Below the pieces are notes generated by a model. That model worked only from the letters and a program-made list of their open reading frames with translations, did not search any database and was not told the DNA's origin. Both the position numbers and the translations under genes were made by a program. Below are positions 16,770 through 25,760 of a stretch of DNA of 64,000 bases, piece by piece; position 1 is the stretch's first letter; every line of letters starts with the position of its first letter. The DNA is from SHZI01 sp964407855 (GTDB lineage Bacteria > Pseudomonadota > Gammaproteobacteria > Steroidobacterales > GCA-2729495), in the NCBI GenBank assembly GCA_964407855.1, contig CAYOXI010000004.1, forward strand, positions 8,177 to 72,176. The letters run 5' to 3'.

Positions 16770-19450
16770 TCACGCAGCCCGGTTTCTGCGGAGCAATGGT
16801 GCGAGGTACTGGCCTGTGTAGGATGTGGGCGTTGCTGCCACATCTTCCGGTGTGCCCTGGGCCACCAGTTCGCCGCCGCCGTTGCCCCCCTCCGGACCCA
16901 GGTCGATGATCCAGTCCGCCGTCTTGATCACATCGAGATTGTGTTCGATGACCACGATCGTGTTGCCCTGGTCCCGGAGCTTCTGAAGTACGAGGAGCAG
17001 CTGGGCGATGTCATGAAAGTGCAGCCCGGTGGTGGGCTCATCAAGGATGTACAGGGTATTGCCGGTGGCGCGCTTCGACAGCTCCTTCGCCAGCTTGACC
17101 CGCTGCGCCTCGCCGCCGGAAAGCGTCGTGGCGTTCTGGCCAAGCCGCACGTAGGACAGCCCCACCTCCATGAGCGTCTGCAGTTTGGGCGCGATCATCG
17201 GAATGGCCGAGAAAAAAGGTAGTGCGTCTTCCACGGTCATCTCGAGCACATCATTGATGTTCTTGCCCTTGTAGCGGATCTCGAGGGTTTCGCGGTTGTA
17301 GCGCTGGCCTTTGCACACGTCGCAGGGTACGTAGACGTCGGGCAGGAAGTGCATTTCGACCCGGATGACGCCATCTCCCTGGCAGGCCTCGCACCGCCCC
17401 CCCTTGACGTTGAAGCTGAAGCGGCCGGCCTTGTAGCCCCGGGAACGCGATTCCTGCGTACCCGCGAACAGCTCCCGGATCGGCGTGAAGAGGCCGGTAT
17501 AGGTGGCGGGATTGGAACGCGGGGTTCGCCCGATCGGACTCTGGCTGATGTCAATTACCCGGTCGACCGAATCCAGGCCATCTATCCCGTCGCAGGGTGT
17601 ATGGCGGTTTTCGCTGGTGCCATTCAGCTTTTCGGCGGTGTAGAGGTACAGGGTGTCGTTCACAAGGGTCGACTTTCCGGAGCCGGAAACCCCGGTCACG
17701 CAGGTCATGACGCCCAGCGGGATACGCACATCCAGGTTCTTGAGATTGTTGCCGCGGGCGCCGCGCACGGTCAGCCAGCGCTCGTCATCGGCCGCCCGAC
17801 GCCGCTTCGGCAGGGGAATCTGCCGGCGACCCGCCAGGTACTGGCCCGTGATCGAGGCCGGGTTGGCCATGATCTCGGCCGGCGTTCCCTGGGCGACGAT
17901 CTGGCCGCCATGCACACCCGCTCCAGGTCCGAGGTCGACCACATGGTCGCTGGCAGCGATGGCCTCTTCGTCGTGTTCCACGACCATGACGGTGTTGCCC
18001 AGGTCCCGGAGATGGATCAGCGTATTCAGCAGGCGACGGTTGTCGCGCTGATGAAGCCCGATTGAGGGCTCATCCAGGATGTACATGACACCGACCAGGC
18101 CCGAGCCTATCTGGCTTGCCAGGCGGATGCGCTGGGCTTCGCCGCCCGACAGCGTCTCGGCGCTCCGGTCCAGGGACAGGTACTCCAGGCCCACGTCGGC
18201 CAGGAAGCGCAGCCGGTTCTGGATTTCCTTGACGACCCTGGTCGCGATCTCGCCGCGCCATCCCTCNNNNNNNNNNNNNNNNNNNNNNNNNNNNNNNNNN
18301 NNNNNNNNNNNNNNNNNNNNNNNNNNNNNNNNNNNNNNNNNNNNNNNNNNNNNNNNNNNNNNNNNNTGAACTCGATCCGGTCATCGCCGCTGCCGTAGAG
18401 GAGCGTCTTCTGTATCCGGGCCAACAGCTTGCGCCAGGGCTGCTCGATATCGAAATCGTAGTGCCTGGCGAGGCTCTGGATCATCGAGAAATAATAGGCA
18501 TTGCGGCGATCCCAGCCCCGGATCGCTCCACCCGCGACACTGAGGTCCGGGTACCGAACCACCCTGTCCGGATCGAAAAACTGCTTCACGCCGAGTCCGT
18601 CGCAGGTCGGGCAGGCACCTGCGGGGTTGTTGAATGAGAAAAGACGTGGTTCCAGTTCGGGAATACTGAAGCTGCAGATCGGGCAGGCAAAGCGGTCGGA
18701 GAACAGCACCTCAGCTCCGGCGGCCTTGTCATCCGGATCCATCGGGGCCACCCGGGCCACCCCGTCCGCCAGCTTGAGCGCAGTTTCGAAGGACTCCGCC
18801 AGCCGCTGCTTGATGTCCTGCCGGACCTTGAACCGGTCCACCACCACTTCGATGGTGTGCTTGCGGCGAAGGTCCAGTTTCGGCGGGTCGTCGAGCTCAC
18901 AGATGATGCCGTCGATGCGGGCACGGACGAAGCCCTGGCTGCGCAGATCTGCGAGGAGCTGGTGGTGCTCGCCTTTGCGGGCCTGGACGACCGGCGCGAG
19001 CAGCAGGAGTCTCGTTCCCTCGGGGAGGGACAGGGCCTGGTCGACCATCTGACTCACGGTCTGGGCGCGGAGGTCCCGGCCGTGAGCCGGGCACCGGGGT
19101 GTGCCGGCCCGCGCAAACAGCAGCCGCAGGTAGTCGTAGATCTCGGTGACGGTGCCGACGGTGGAGCGTGGGTTGTGCGAGGCAGTCTTCTGTTCGATGG
19201 AAATGGCCGGGGACAGCCCTTCGATATGGTCCACGTCCGGCTTGTCCATCATGGAGAGGAACTGCCGGGCATAGGCAGACAGCGATTCCACATAGCGTCG
19301 CTGCCCCTCGGCATAGATGGTGTCGAAAGCCAGCGAGGACTTGCCCGAACCCGAGAGCCCGGTGATCACAATCAGCCGGTCCCGGGGCAGGTCCAGGTCC
19401 ACGTTACGCAGATTGTGGGTCCGCGCTCCGCGGATGCTGATTTGCTGCAT
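16770..19450 (-). CDS. uvrA: Excinuclease ABC subunit A, interrupted by assembly gap
   Basis: The 5' part (361 codons to the gap) starts MQQISIRGARTHNLRNVDLD with Walker A GLSGSGKSS and a zinc module CPICSF...CPTCDG. The 3' part (498 codons plus stop) has two ABC signatures LSGGEAQR, a second Walker A GVSGSGKST and zinc cysteines CEACQGDG and CDVCKGQ. UvrA recognises DNA damage for nucleotide excision repair. The two parts are in different frames across the 100 N; relative to the 940 residues of E. coli about 80-90 residues are missing, so the gene is probably intact and the N run is a placeholder. Divergent from ssb; no CTGT-N8-ACAG LexA box is visible between them. Confidence 0.96.
18267..18366. 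other. Assembly gap of 100 N inside uvrA
   Basis: Exactly 100 undetermined bases, a conventional placeholder for a gap of unknown size. The reading frames on the two sides do not match with 100 bases between them. The missing UvrA region corresponds to about 240-270 bases in relatives. Confidence 0.99.
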
Positions 19451-19592
19451 GGGCGTAGGGAGGGGGGCCAAACCACGCACTATACGGCCCCGTTTCGGCC
19501 CGGAGGAAGCGGCCGGTCGCCCGGCCTCCGGGCTGCCACTCCAGGGCGGTATCCGCCCGATGCATTGCATAACGATATCGCCAGAAATCCCG

Positions 19593-19621
19593 GTGGCAAT
19601 TGCGGCGGGGCGGCTTACAAT
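19593..19621 (+). promoter_or_regulatory. Predicted ssb promoter
   Basis: -35 GTGGCA, 17-base spacer, -10 TACAAT, followed by GCCGCCCCT and then the ssb ATG. The predicted transcription start lies within about 3 bases of the start codon. On the other strand a TATAGT (19484-19479) could be the -10 for uvrA, without a good -35. Confidence 0.55.
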
Positions 19622-19630
19622 GCCGCCCCT

Positions 19631-20107
19631 ATGGCACGTGGAATCAACAAAGTCATCCTCATCGGCAACCTCGGTCAGGATCCGGAAACCCGCTATATGC
19701 CCAGTGGTTCGGCGGTTACCAACCTCCGGATTGCGACCACCGACTCCTTCAAGGACAAGGATACCGGCGAGAAGCAGGAACGAACCGAGTGGCACAGCGT
19801 TGCCATGTTCGGACGGCTCGCCGAGATCTCCGCCGAGTACCTGAAGAAGGGCTCCCAGGTCTATATCGAAGGTCGCCTCCGGACCCGCAAGTGGCAGGAC
19901 AAGGAAGGCAAGGACCGCTACACCACCGAGATCATCGCGGACGAGATGCAGATGCTGGGCGGTCGCGGCGGTGGCATGGGTGCCGGCGGCGGGTCCGACA
20001 GCGACGGCAGCCGCAGCCAGTCGCCCGGCCGGCCTGCGAAACAGCCCCAGCCGGCTGCAGCGGGCGCCGGTGATGCGGGTGAGTTCGACGACGACATCCC
20101 CTTCTGA
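19631..20107 (+). CDS. ssb: Single-stranded DNA-binding protein
   Basis: 158 residues. The OB fold (1-112) begins MARGINKVILIGNLGQDPET and holds the tetramer-forming strands. A Gly/Ser/Pro/Gln-rich linker follows, and the acidic tip EFDDDIPF binds partner proteins such as exonuclease I and PriA. The frame is open far upstream, antisense to uvrA, but family similarity starts at this ATG. The uvrA/ssb divergent pair is the classic gammaproteobacterial arrangement. Confidence 0.97.
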   Translation: MARGINKVILIGNLGQDPETRYMPSGSAVTNLRIATTDSFKDKDTGEKQERTEWHSVAMFGRLAEISAEYLKKGSQVYIEGRLRTRKWQDKEGKDRYTTEIIADEMQMLGGRGGGMGAGGGSDSDGSRSQSPGRPAKQPQPAAAGAGDAGEFDDDIPF

Positions 20108-20153
20108 TCTGCCAGTTTTCAGCCGCGAGCCCAGGTTCGCGAAGATCTGCCCC

Positions 20154-20182
20154 GGCGCACCTGTGAGTGCGCCGTTTTTTTT
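20154..20182 (+). terminator. Intrinsic terminator after ssb
   Basis: Perfect 7-base stem GGCGCAC / GTGCGCC with a 6-base loop CTGTGA, followed by G and eight T. It lies 47 bases after the ssb stop and separates ssb from the sulfate-activation gene. Confidence 0.9.
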
Positions 20183-20226
20183 GGCGGCCCGGAACGGCCG
20201 CATAAGAACCTGACCTGAAGGAATAA

Positions 20227-21945
20227 GTGACGATGGGTGCTTTCAAGAAACCGCACGGCGGCGACCTCAAGAATCTCTACCTCGATGCCCCAGCGGCAGC
20301 CGCGGAAAAGCTGGCGGCCGCCAGCTTCCGGTCCTGGGACCTGACGGACCGCCAGTCCTGCGATCTCGAGCTGCTGCTCAACGGGGCGTTCTCGCCCCTT
20401 GAGGGCTTTCTGGGCAAGGCCGACTACGAGAGTGTCCTGCGCGACCTGCGCCTCAGCTCCGGCCTCATCTGGCCCATGCCGATCACGCTGGACGTGAGCC
20501 AGGTCTTTGCCGATGCCCTGAAGCCTGGCGACAACGTCGCACTTCGTGACCAGGAGGGCGTGCTCATCGCCACGCTGTCCGTGGGCGACATCTGGACACC
20601 GGACAAGGTCGCCGAGGCCCGCGCGGTCTATGGTACCGATGACCTGAAACATCCCGGCGTGGACTACCTCATGAATACCGCGGGTCCGGTCTACGTGAGC
20701 GGCCGGCTCCGCGGTGTTGAGGCACCCACCCACTACGACTTCAGGGGCCTGCGGGATACACCTGCCGAGCTCCGGGCGCGGTTCCAGAAGCTCGGCTGGC
20801 GGCGGGTAGTCGCCTTCCAGACCCGCAATCCGCTGCATCGGGCCCATCAGGAACTGACCTTTCGTGCGGCCCGGGAATGCGAGGCCAACCTGCTGATCCA
20901 TCCGGTGGTGGGTCTGACCAAGCCGGGCGACGTGGATCACTTCACCCGGGTCCGGTGCTACGAACATGTGCTGGAGCAGTACCCCGAACAGACTACGGCA
21001 CTTTCACTTCTCAACCTGGCCATGCGCATGGCAGGTCCCCGGGAAGCCGTCTGGCACGCCATCATCCGCAAGAACTACGGCTGCACCCACTTCATCGTTG
21101 GCCGGGACCATGCGGGTCCCGGCAACGACTCCGCCGGCAAGCCCTTCTACGGCCCCTACGACGCCCAGGAACTGCTCCGGCAGCATGAGCAGGAACTGGA
21201 CATCACGATGGTGCCGTTCCAGGAAATGGTCTACGTCGAGGACCGGGCCCAGTACGTCCCTGTTGACCAGACCCGGGAAGGCGAGAAGGTGCTGAACATC
21301 TCGGGCACCGAGTTTCGCCGCCGGCTGAATGAAGGTCTGGAGATTCCCGAGTGGTTCTCCTTTCCCAAGGTGGTGGAGGAACTGCGCCGCACCCATCCGG
21401 CCAGGCACCAGCAGGGCTTCACGGTGTTCTTTACCGGCCTGTCCGGATCCGGCAAGTCGACGATCGCCCGGGCGCTGCTCGACAAGCTGCTGGAAATCGG
21501 TACCCGGCGGGTCACCCTGCTGGACGGGGACCTGGTCCGCAAGAACCTGTCCAGCGAGCTGGGCTTCTCGAAGGAGCACCGGGACCTCAACATCCTGCGG
21601 ATCGGCTATGTGGCGTCCGAGATCACCAAGAACGGCGGCGTGGCCATCTGCGCCCCGATCGCCCCGTATGCCGCCACGCGCCACAAGGTCCGGCAGGCCA
21701 TCGAGCCGGTCGGCGGCTTCCTGGAAGTCCACCTGTCCACCGCCCTGGCCGTCTGCGAACAGCGGGACCGGAAGGGCCTCTATGCCAAGGCACGGGCCGG
21801 GATATTGAAGGAATTCACCGGCATTTCAGATCCTTATGAGGTACCGGAGCAGCCGGAGCTGCGCATCGACACCGATGGCATCTCGCCCGACATGGCGGCG
21901 CACCGCATCCTGGTCAAGCTCGAGAGCATGGGCTTCATCCGGTAG
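20227..21945 (+). CDS. Bifunctional sulfate adenylyltransferase / adenylylsulfate kinase
   Basis: 572 residues. The N-terminal part (about 1-385) is a single-chain ATP sulfurylase with QTRNPLHRAHQEL (near 198-210) and GRDHAGP; it makes APS from sulfate and ATP. The C-terminal part (about 390-572) is APS kinase with P-loop GLSGSGKST and the LLDGDLVRKNLS motif, making PAPS. This fused type differs from the CysD/CysN enzyme of E. coli. GTG at 20227 or ATG at 20233 can start; AAGGA lies upstream. It stands alone here, with no reductase or sulfate transporter beside it, so PAPS use (assimilation or sulfation) cannot be told from context. Confidence 0.95.
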   Translation: MTMGAFKKPHGGDLKNLYLDAPAAAAEKLAAASFRSWDLTDRQSCDLELLLNGAFSPLEGFLGKADYESVLRDLRLSSGLIWPMPITLDVSQVFADALKPGDNVALRDQEGVLIATLSVGDIWTPDKVAEARAVYGTDDLKHPGVDYLMNTAGPVYVSGRLRGVEAPTHYDFRGLRDTPAELRARFQKLGWRRVVAFQTRNPLHRAHQELTFRAARECEANLLIHPVVGLTKPGDVDHFTRVRCYEHVLEQYPEQTTALSLLNLAMRMAGPREAVWHAIIRKNYGCTHFIVGRDHAGPGNDSAGKPFYGPYDAQELLRQHEQELDITMVPFQEMVYVEDRAQYVPVDQTREGEKVLNISGTEFRRRLNEGLEIPEWFSFPKVVEELRRTHPARHQQGFTVFFTGLSGSGKSTIARALLDKLLEIGTRRVTLLDGDLVRKNLSSELGFSKEHRDLNILRIGYVASEITKNGGVAICAPIAPYAATRHKVRQAIEPVGGFLEVHLSTALAVCEQRDRKGLYAKARAGILKEFTGISDPYEVPEQPELRIDTDGISPDMAAHRILVKLESMGFIR

Positions 21946-21980
21946 GTGCCCGCCGGTCCAGGTGATAGGCTTTCCCGCGT

Positions 21981-23321
21981 ATGCCAGGCCGGGTTTATAT
22001 CAAGACCTTCGGGTGCCAGATGAACGAGTACGACTCCAGCCGGATGCTGGACGTGCTCCGTACCCGGCAGGGCCTCCTTCCGACCGACGATCCGGAGGAG
22101 GCCGACCTGGTGGTGCTGAACACCTGCTCGGTGCGGGACAAGGCCCAGGAGAAGGTCTTCTCGTGGCTGGGCCGGTTCCGGGAGCTGAAGGCCCGGCGGC
22201 CCGGAGTCCTGATCGGGGTCGGCGGCTGCGTGGCGAGCCAGGAGGGCGAAGACCTGCTGCGGCGGGCGCCTTTCGTGGACATGGTCTTCGGCCCCCAGAC
22301 CCTGCATCGCCTGCCTGACTTCATGGATGCGATCCGGGCCACCGGCCAGCCGGTGGTGGACGTGAGCTTTCCGGAAATCGAGAAGTTCGACCGGCTGCCC
22401 GAGCCCCGTGCCGAGGGCGCAGCCGCATTCGTCTCGGTGATGGAGGGCTGCAGCAAGTACTGCAGCTTCTGTGTCGTGCCCTTCACGCGGGGCGAAGAGG
22501 TCAGCCGCCCGCTGGCCAGCGTACTGGCAGAAGTGGAGCAGCTCGCCCGCCAGGGCGTCCGGGAAGTGACGCTCCTTGGACAGAACGTCAATGCCTATCG
22601 CGGGCCAACGCCGGATGGGCCGCTGGCGGACCTCACCACCCTGCTTCATCTGGTGGCGCGGATCGATGCCATCGAGCGCATCCGCTTCACGACATCCCAT
22701 CCCCGCGAGTTTGGCGATCGCCTCGTCCAGGCCTATGCCAGCCTGTCGAAGCTCGCCAGCCATCTCCACCTGCCCGTGCAGAGCGGATCAGACCGCATAC
22801 TCGCGCTGATGAAGCGGGGCTACACGGCGCTGGAATTCCGCCAGAAGATCCGGCGCCTGCGGGAAGTCCGGCCCGATATCAGCGTGTCCACCGACTTCAT
22901 TGTCGGGTTCCCCGGCGAAACCGACGAGGACTTCGCCGCCTCCCTGCAGCTCATTGCCGACGTGGGTTTTGACCAGTCCTTCAGCTTCGTCTACAGCCCC
23001 CGGCCCGGCACACCGGCCGCCAGCCTTCCGGACCCGGTTTCCGAGGAGGAAAAGCTGCGGCGGCTGGCGCTTCTGCAGGCTCGGATCACGGCCCGCTCGC
23101 AGGCAATCAGCCGGGAGATGGTTGGCACTGTCCAGCGGGTGCTCGTCCAGCGGCCGGCACGCCGTGATCCCCGTCAGCTGGCCGGCAAGACCAGCAACAA
23201 CCGCTGGGTCAACTTCGATGGCGATGCCGATCTGGTTGGCGGCTTCGCGGACGTGCTGATCACCGAGGCCATGCCCAATTCCCTCCGTGGCCGGCTGAAG
23301 GACCGCGCCGAGGCCGCGTGA
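21981..23321 (+). CDS. miaB: tRNA-2-methylthio-N6-dimethylallyladenosine synthase
   Basis: 446 residues. The UPF0004 domain holds three cluster cysteines (KTFGCQMNEYDS, NTCSVRDKAQEK, GGCVASQEGE), and the radical SAM domain has CSKYCSFCVVPFTRG (C-x3-C-x2-C). A TRAM domain ends the protein. MiaB adds the methylthio group to i6A37 of tRNAs. A TAGGCT box 9 bases before the ATG and the lack of a ribosome binding site suggest a very short leader. It overlaps ybeZ by 4 bases. Confidence 0.97.
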   Translation: MPGRVYIKTFGCQMNEYDSSRMLDVLRTRQGLLPTDDPEEADLVVLNTCSVRDKAQEKVFSWLGRFRELKARRPGVLIGVGGCVASQEGEDLLRRAPFVDMVFGPQTLHRLPDFMDAIRATGQPVVDVSFPEIEKFDRLPEPRAEGAAAFVSVMEGCSKYCSFCVVPFTRGEEVSRPLASVLAEVEQLARQGVREVTLLGQNVNAYRGPTPDGPLADLTTLLHLVARIDAIERIRFTTSHPREFGDRLVQAYASLSKLASHLHLPVQSGSDRILALMKRGYTALEFRQKIRRLREVRPDISVSTDFIVGFPGETDEDFAASLQLIADVGFDQSFSFVYSPRPGTPAASLPDPVSEEEKLRRLALLQARITARSQAISREMVGTVQRVLVQRPARRDPRQLAGKTSNNRWVNFDGDADLVGGFADVLITEAMPNSLRGRLKDRAEAA

Positions 23322-24349
23322 GCATGCCGCCAACCGGGGGCGACCGGACAGCAGGCGGCGACGGTGCCGATGATCAGGAACTCGTGCTTGAATCGGCCGA
23401 CAACACCACGCTTGCCAACCTGAGCGGTCAGTTCGACGAGAACCTGCGCCAGATCGAGCGCCGGCTGGGCCTGCGCATCAGCCAGCGGGGCAACCAGTTC
23501 CGGCTCTCCGGCCCGGGCCAGGCCGTCCAGGCTGGCACCCGCGTACTCCGCGACCTCTCCACACTGGCCGCACGGGAGCCGGTCGACAATCAGCGCGTTC
23601 ACATCGCCCTTCAGGAAGCCCTCATGGATCAGTCCCCGACTACCGACCACAGGCCGGATGATGCCGGCGTGGTGATGAAAGCCAGGCGCGTGCACATCCG
23701 TCCGCGGGGCGCCAGCCAGCGAGGCTACATGGAGGCCATTCTGGCCCACGACCTGTGCTTCGGGATCGGACCCGCAGGTACCGGCAAGACCTACCTGGCG
23801 GTGGCCAGTGCGGTGGCTGCGCTGGAGGAGGAGCGGGTCCGCCGGATCATCCTCGTGCGGCCCGCGGTGGAGGCCGGCGAACGACTCGGATTCCTGCCCG
23901 GTGACATGTCCCAGAAGGTGGACCCCTACCTGCGGCCCATGTATGACGCGCTCTACGAGATGATGGGCTTCGACCGCGTGGCCCGCCTGATCGAACGCAA
24001 CATCATCGAGGTGGCGCCACTGGCCTTCATGCGGGGCCGTTCCCTGAACGAGAGCTTCGTGATCCTTGATGAGGCGCAGAACACGACCATCGAGCAGATG
24101 AAGATGTTCCTGACGAGGTTCGGCTTCGGCTCGCGGGCAGTCGTCACCGGCGATGTGACCCAGATTGACCTTCCCAGGCACCAGCTGTCGGGGCTCAAGC
24201 ACGCCAACGCCGTACTCCACGGAGTCGCCGGTGTGAGCTTTACCCACTTCACGGCCGCGGACGTCGTGCGACACCCCCTGGTCCAGCGGATCGTCGAGGC
24301 CTATCAGCAGTTCGAGGACGGCACCCAGGGAAAGCCGGATGATCCCTGA
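23318..24349 (+). CDS. ybeZ: PhoH-like ATPase YbeZ
   Basis: 343 residues; GTG start overlapping the miaB stop (GTGA). The PhoH domain has Walker A GIGPAGTGKTYLAVAS and Walker B SFVILDEAQNTT. The first 110 residues form a KH-like domain of the PhoL group. YbeZ is linked to ribosome and RNA maintenance with YbeY, encoded next with an 11-base overlap. Confidence 0.95.
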   Translation: MSMPPTGGDRTAGGDGADDQELVLESADNTTLANLSGQFDENLRQIERRLGLRISQRGNQFRLSGPGQAVQAGTRVLRDLSTLAAREPVDNQRVHIALQEALMDQSPTTDHRPDDAGVVMKARRVHIRPRGASQRGYMEAILAHDLCFGIGPAGTGKTYLAVASAVAALEEERVRRIILVRPAVEAGERLGFLPGDMSQKVDPYLRPMYDALYEMMGFDRVARLIERNIIEVAPLAFMRGRSLNESFVILDEAQNTTIEQMKMFLTRFGFGSRAVVTGDVTQIDLPRHQLSGLKHANAVLHGVAGVSFTHFTAADVVRHPLVQRIVEAYQQFEDGTQGKPDDP

Positions 24350-24860
24350 GACCGGGAGCGCCCTGCTGCTGGATATCGCGGTGGATCTGGTGACCGAAGA
24401 CCCGGCAGATCTCGCGGACGGAGATTTCAAGGCCTGGGTGCGGGCCACACTGCAGGCAGCGGACGCACCGCTGTCCGGCTCACTGGCCATCCGGCTGGTG
24501 GGCAGCGCCGAAGGCGAGCAGCTCAACCGGCAGTGGCGGGACAAGCCGGGCCCCACCAATGTGCTCGCGTTTCCGGGCCCGGAACCGGCCCGACTGCCCG
24601 CCGGCCTTCCCCCGGAGCTCGGGGACCTGGTGATCTGCCTGCCGCTCGTGGTCAGCGAAGCCCGCGAGCAGGGCAAGTCGCCCCTGGCCCACCTGACCCA
24701 CCTGGTGGTCCACGGTACGCTGCACCTGCTCGGTCATACCCACGAAGAGGACGGGGACGCTGCCCGCATGGAAGCCCTTGAATCCCTTGTCCTGGCGGGA
24801 CTTGGGCTGCCCGATCCCTATTCTGTCAAGCCGCCGGCAACCGCCCGGGCCGTGAAGTGA
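24339..24860 (+). CDS. ybeY: Endoribonuclease YbeY
   Basis: 173 residues. The zinc site HGTLHLLGHTH keeps the three metal-binding histidines of the family (H-x3-H-x5-H). The conserved TNVLAFP motif is present. YbeY acts in 16S rRNA 3' maturation and ribosome quality control. It overlaps ybeZ by 11 bases, which suggests coupled translation. Confidence 0.95.
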   Translation: MIPETGSALLLDIAVDLVTEDPADLADGDFKAWVRATLQAADAPLSGSLAIRLVGSAEGEQLNRQWRDKPGPTNVLAFPGPEPARLPAGLPPELGDLVICLPLVVSEAREQGKSPLAHLTHLVVHGTLHLLGHTHEEDGDAARMEALESLVLAGLGLPDPYSVKPPATARAVK

Positions 24861-24887
24861 CCCGACTGAACCCGCTAGAATGACCCC

Positions 24888-25760
24888 ATGACGGATGAAG
24901 ACGCCGAAGAACGCAGTAGCGAGACCTGGTACGGCCGCCTGCGGCGGGTGCTCAAGGGCGAGGCCGCAACCCGCACCGATCTGCTGGACTGGCTCCGCCA
25001 GTCCCACGCCCAGACGGTCCTCGACGCTGATGAGCTTGCCATGGTTGAAGGCGTGCTCGGGGTTGCCGAAACCCAGGCGCGGGACGTCATGGTGCCCCGC
25101 TCCCAGATCGTCGCGCTGGAGCTGGATTGCCCGGCGGAGAAGCTGCTCAGTACCATCGTCGAGAGCGGACATTCGCGCTTTCCCGTCATGGGTGAGGACC
25201 GGGAGGAGGTCGTCGGTTTCCTGCTTGCCAAGGATGTCCTCCGGCATTTCGTGGAGACCCCGGGACAGGGCTTCGAGATCCGGCGCTATATCCGGCCCGC
25301 CACCTTTGTCCCTGAAAGCAAGCGCCTCAATACCCTGCTGAAGGATTTCCGGCGCACCCGCAATCACATCGCGATCGTCGTGGACGAGTACGGTGGCATC
25401 ACCGGTTTGCTGACCATCGAGGACGTACTCGAGGAAATCGTCGGCGAGATCGATGACGAGCACGATTCGGCAGAGGCCGGTCCCATCCAGGAGCAGGCTC
25501 CGGGCCAGTACCACGTGCGAGCCGTGACGCGCATCGATGAGTTCAACGACTACTTCGACGCCAGCCTCGACGACGAGCACTATGACACCGTGGGGGGGCT
25601 GGTCATCCATGAACTCGGCCATCTCCCGCGCAAGGGCGAAAGCGTGCTGGTCGGCGAGTTCCGCTTCCGGGTACTCCAGTCGGACCGCCGGCGGATCCAC
25701 GCCCTGGAGGTGATCCGCGGCACCGCCACGCCGGCGGATGGCGACGCTGCTGCGGCCTGA
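24888..25760 (+). CDS. corC: CorC/YbeX family CBS-domain protein
   Basis: 290 residues. Two CBS domains (about 65-195) begin with RDVMVPRSQIVALEL and include the nucleotide-site region IAIVVDEYGGITGLLTIEDV; a CorC_HlyC domain (about 205-285) follows. It lacks the membrane domain of CorB-type proteins. The family is connected with Mg2+ efflux and, through YbeY/YbeZ, with ribosome homeostasis. TAGAAT lies 6 bases before the ATG, so the gene may also be expressed from its own leaderless transcript. Confidence 0.93.
   Translation: MTDEDAEERSSETWYGRLRRVLKGEAATRTDLLDWLRQSHAQTVLDADELAMVEGVLGVAETQARDVMVPRSQIVALELDCPAEKLLSTIVESGHSRFPVMGEDREEVVGFLLAKDVLRHFVETPGQGFEIRRYIRPATFVPESKRLNTLLKDFRRTRNHIAIVVDEYGGITGLLTIEDVLEEIVGEIDDEHDSAEAGPIQEQAPGQYHVRAVTRIDEFNDYFDASLDDEHYDTVGGLVIHELGHLPRKGESVLVGEFRFRVLQSDRRRIHALEVIRGTATPADGDAAAA

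Noticed and set aside
18857..19630. Upstream extension of the ssb frame
   Set aside because: Antisense to uvrA; SSB similarity begins only at the ATG at 19631.
19451..19630. LexA (SOS) box between uvrA and ssb
   Set aside because: Looked for CTGT-N8-ACAG as in E. coli; not found. SOS control by another motif cannot be excluded.
20154..20182. TGTGA in the ssb terminator as a CRP half-site
   Set aside because: The other half does not match TCACA at the right distance; the sequence is explained by the terminator hairpin.
19451..20203. Upstream extension of the uvrA frame
   Set aside because: Antisense to ssb; UvrA begins at 19450.
23174..24676. 500-codon open frame on the minus strand
   Set aside because: Antisense to ybeZ and ybeY, both well supported.
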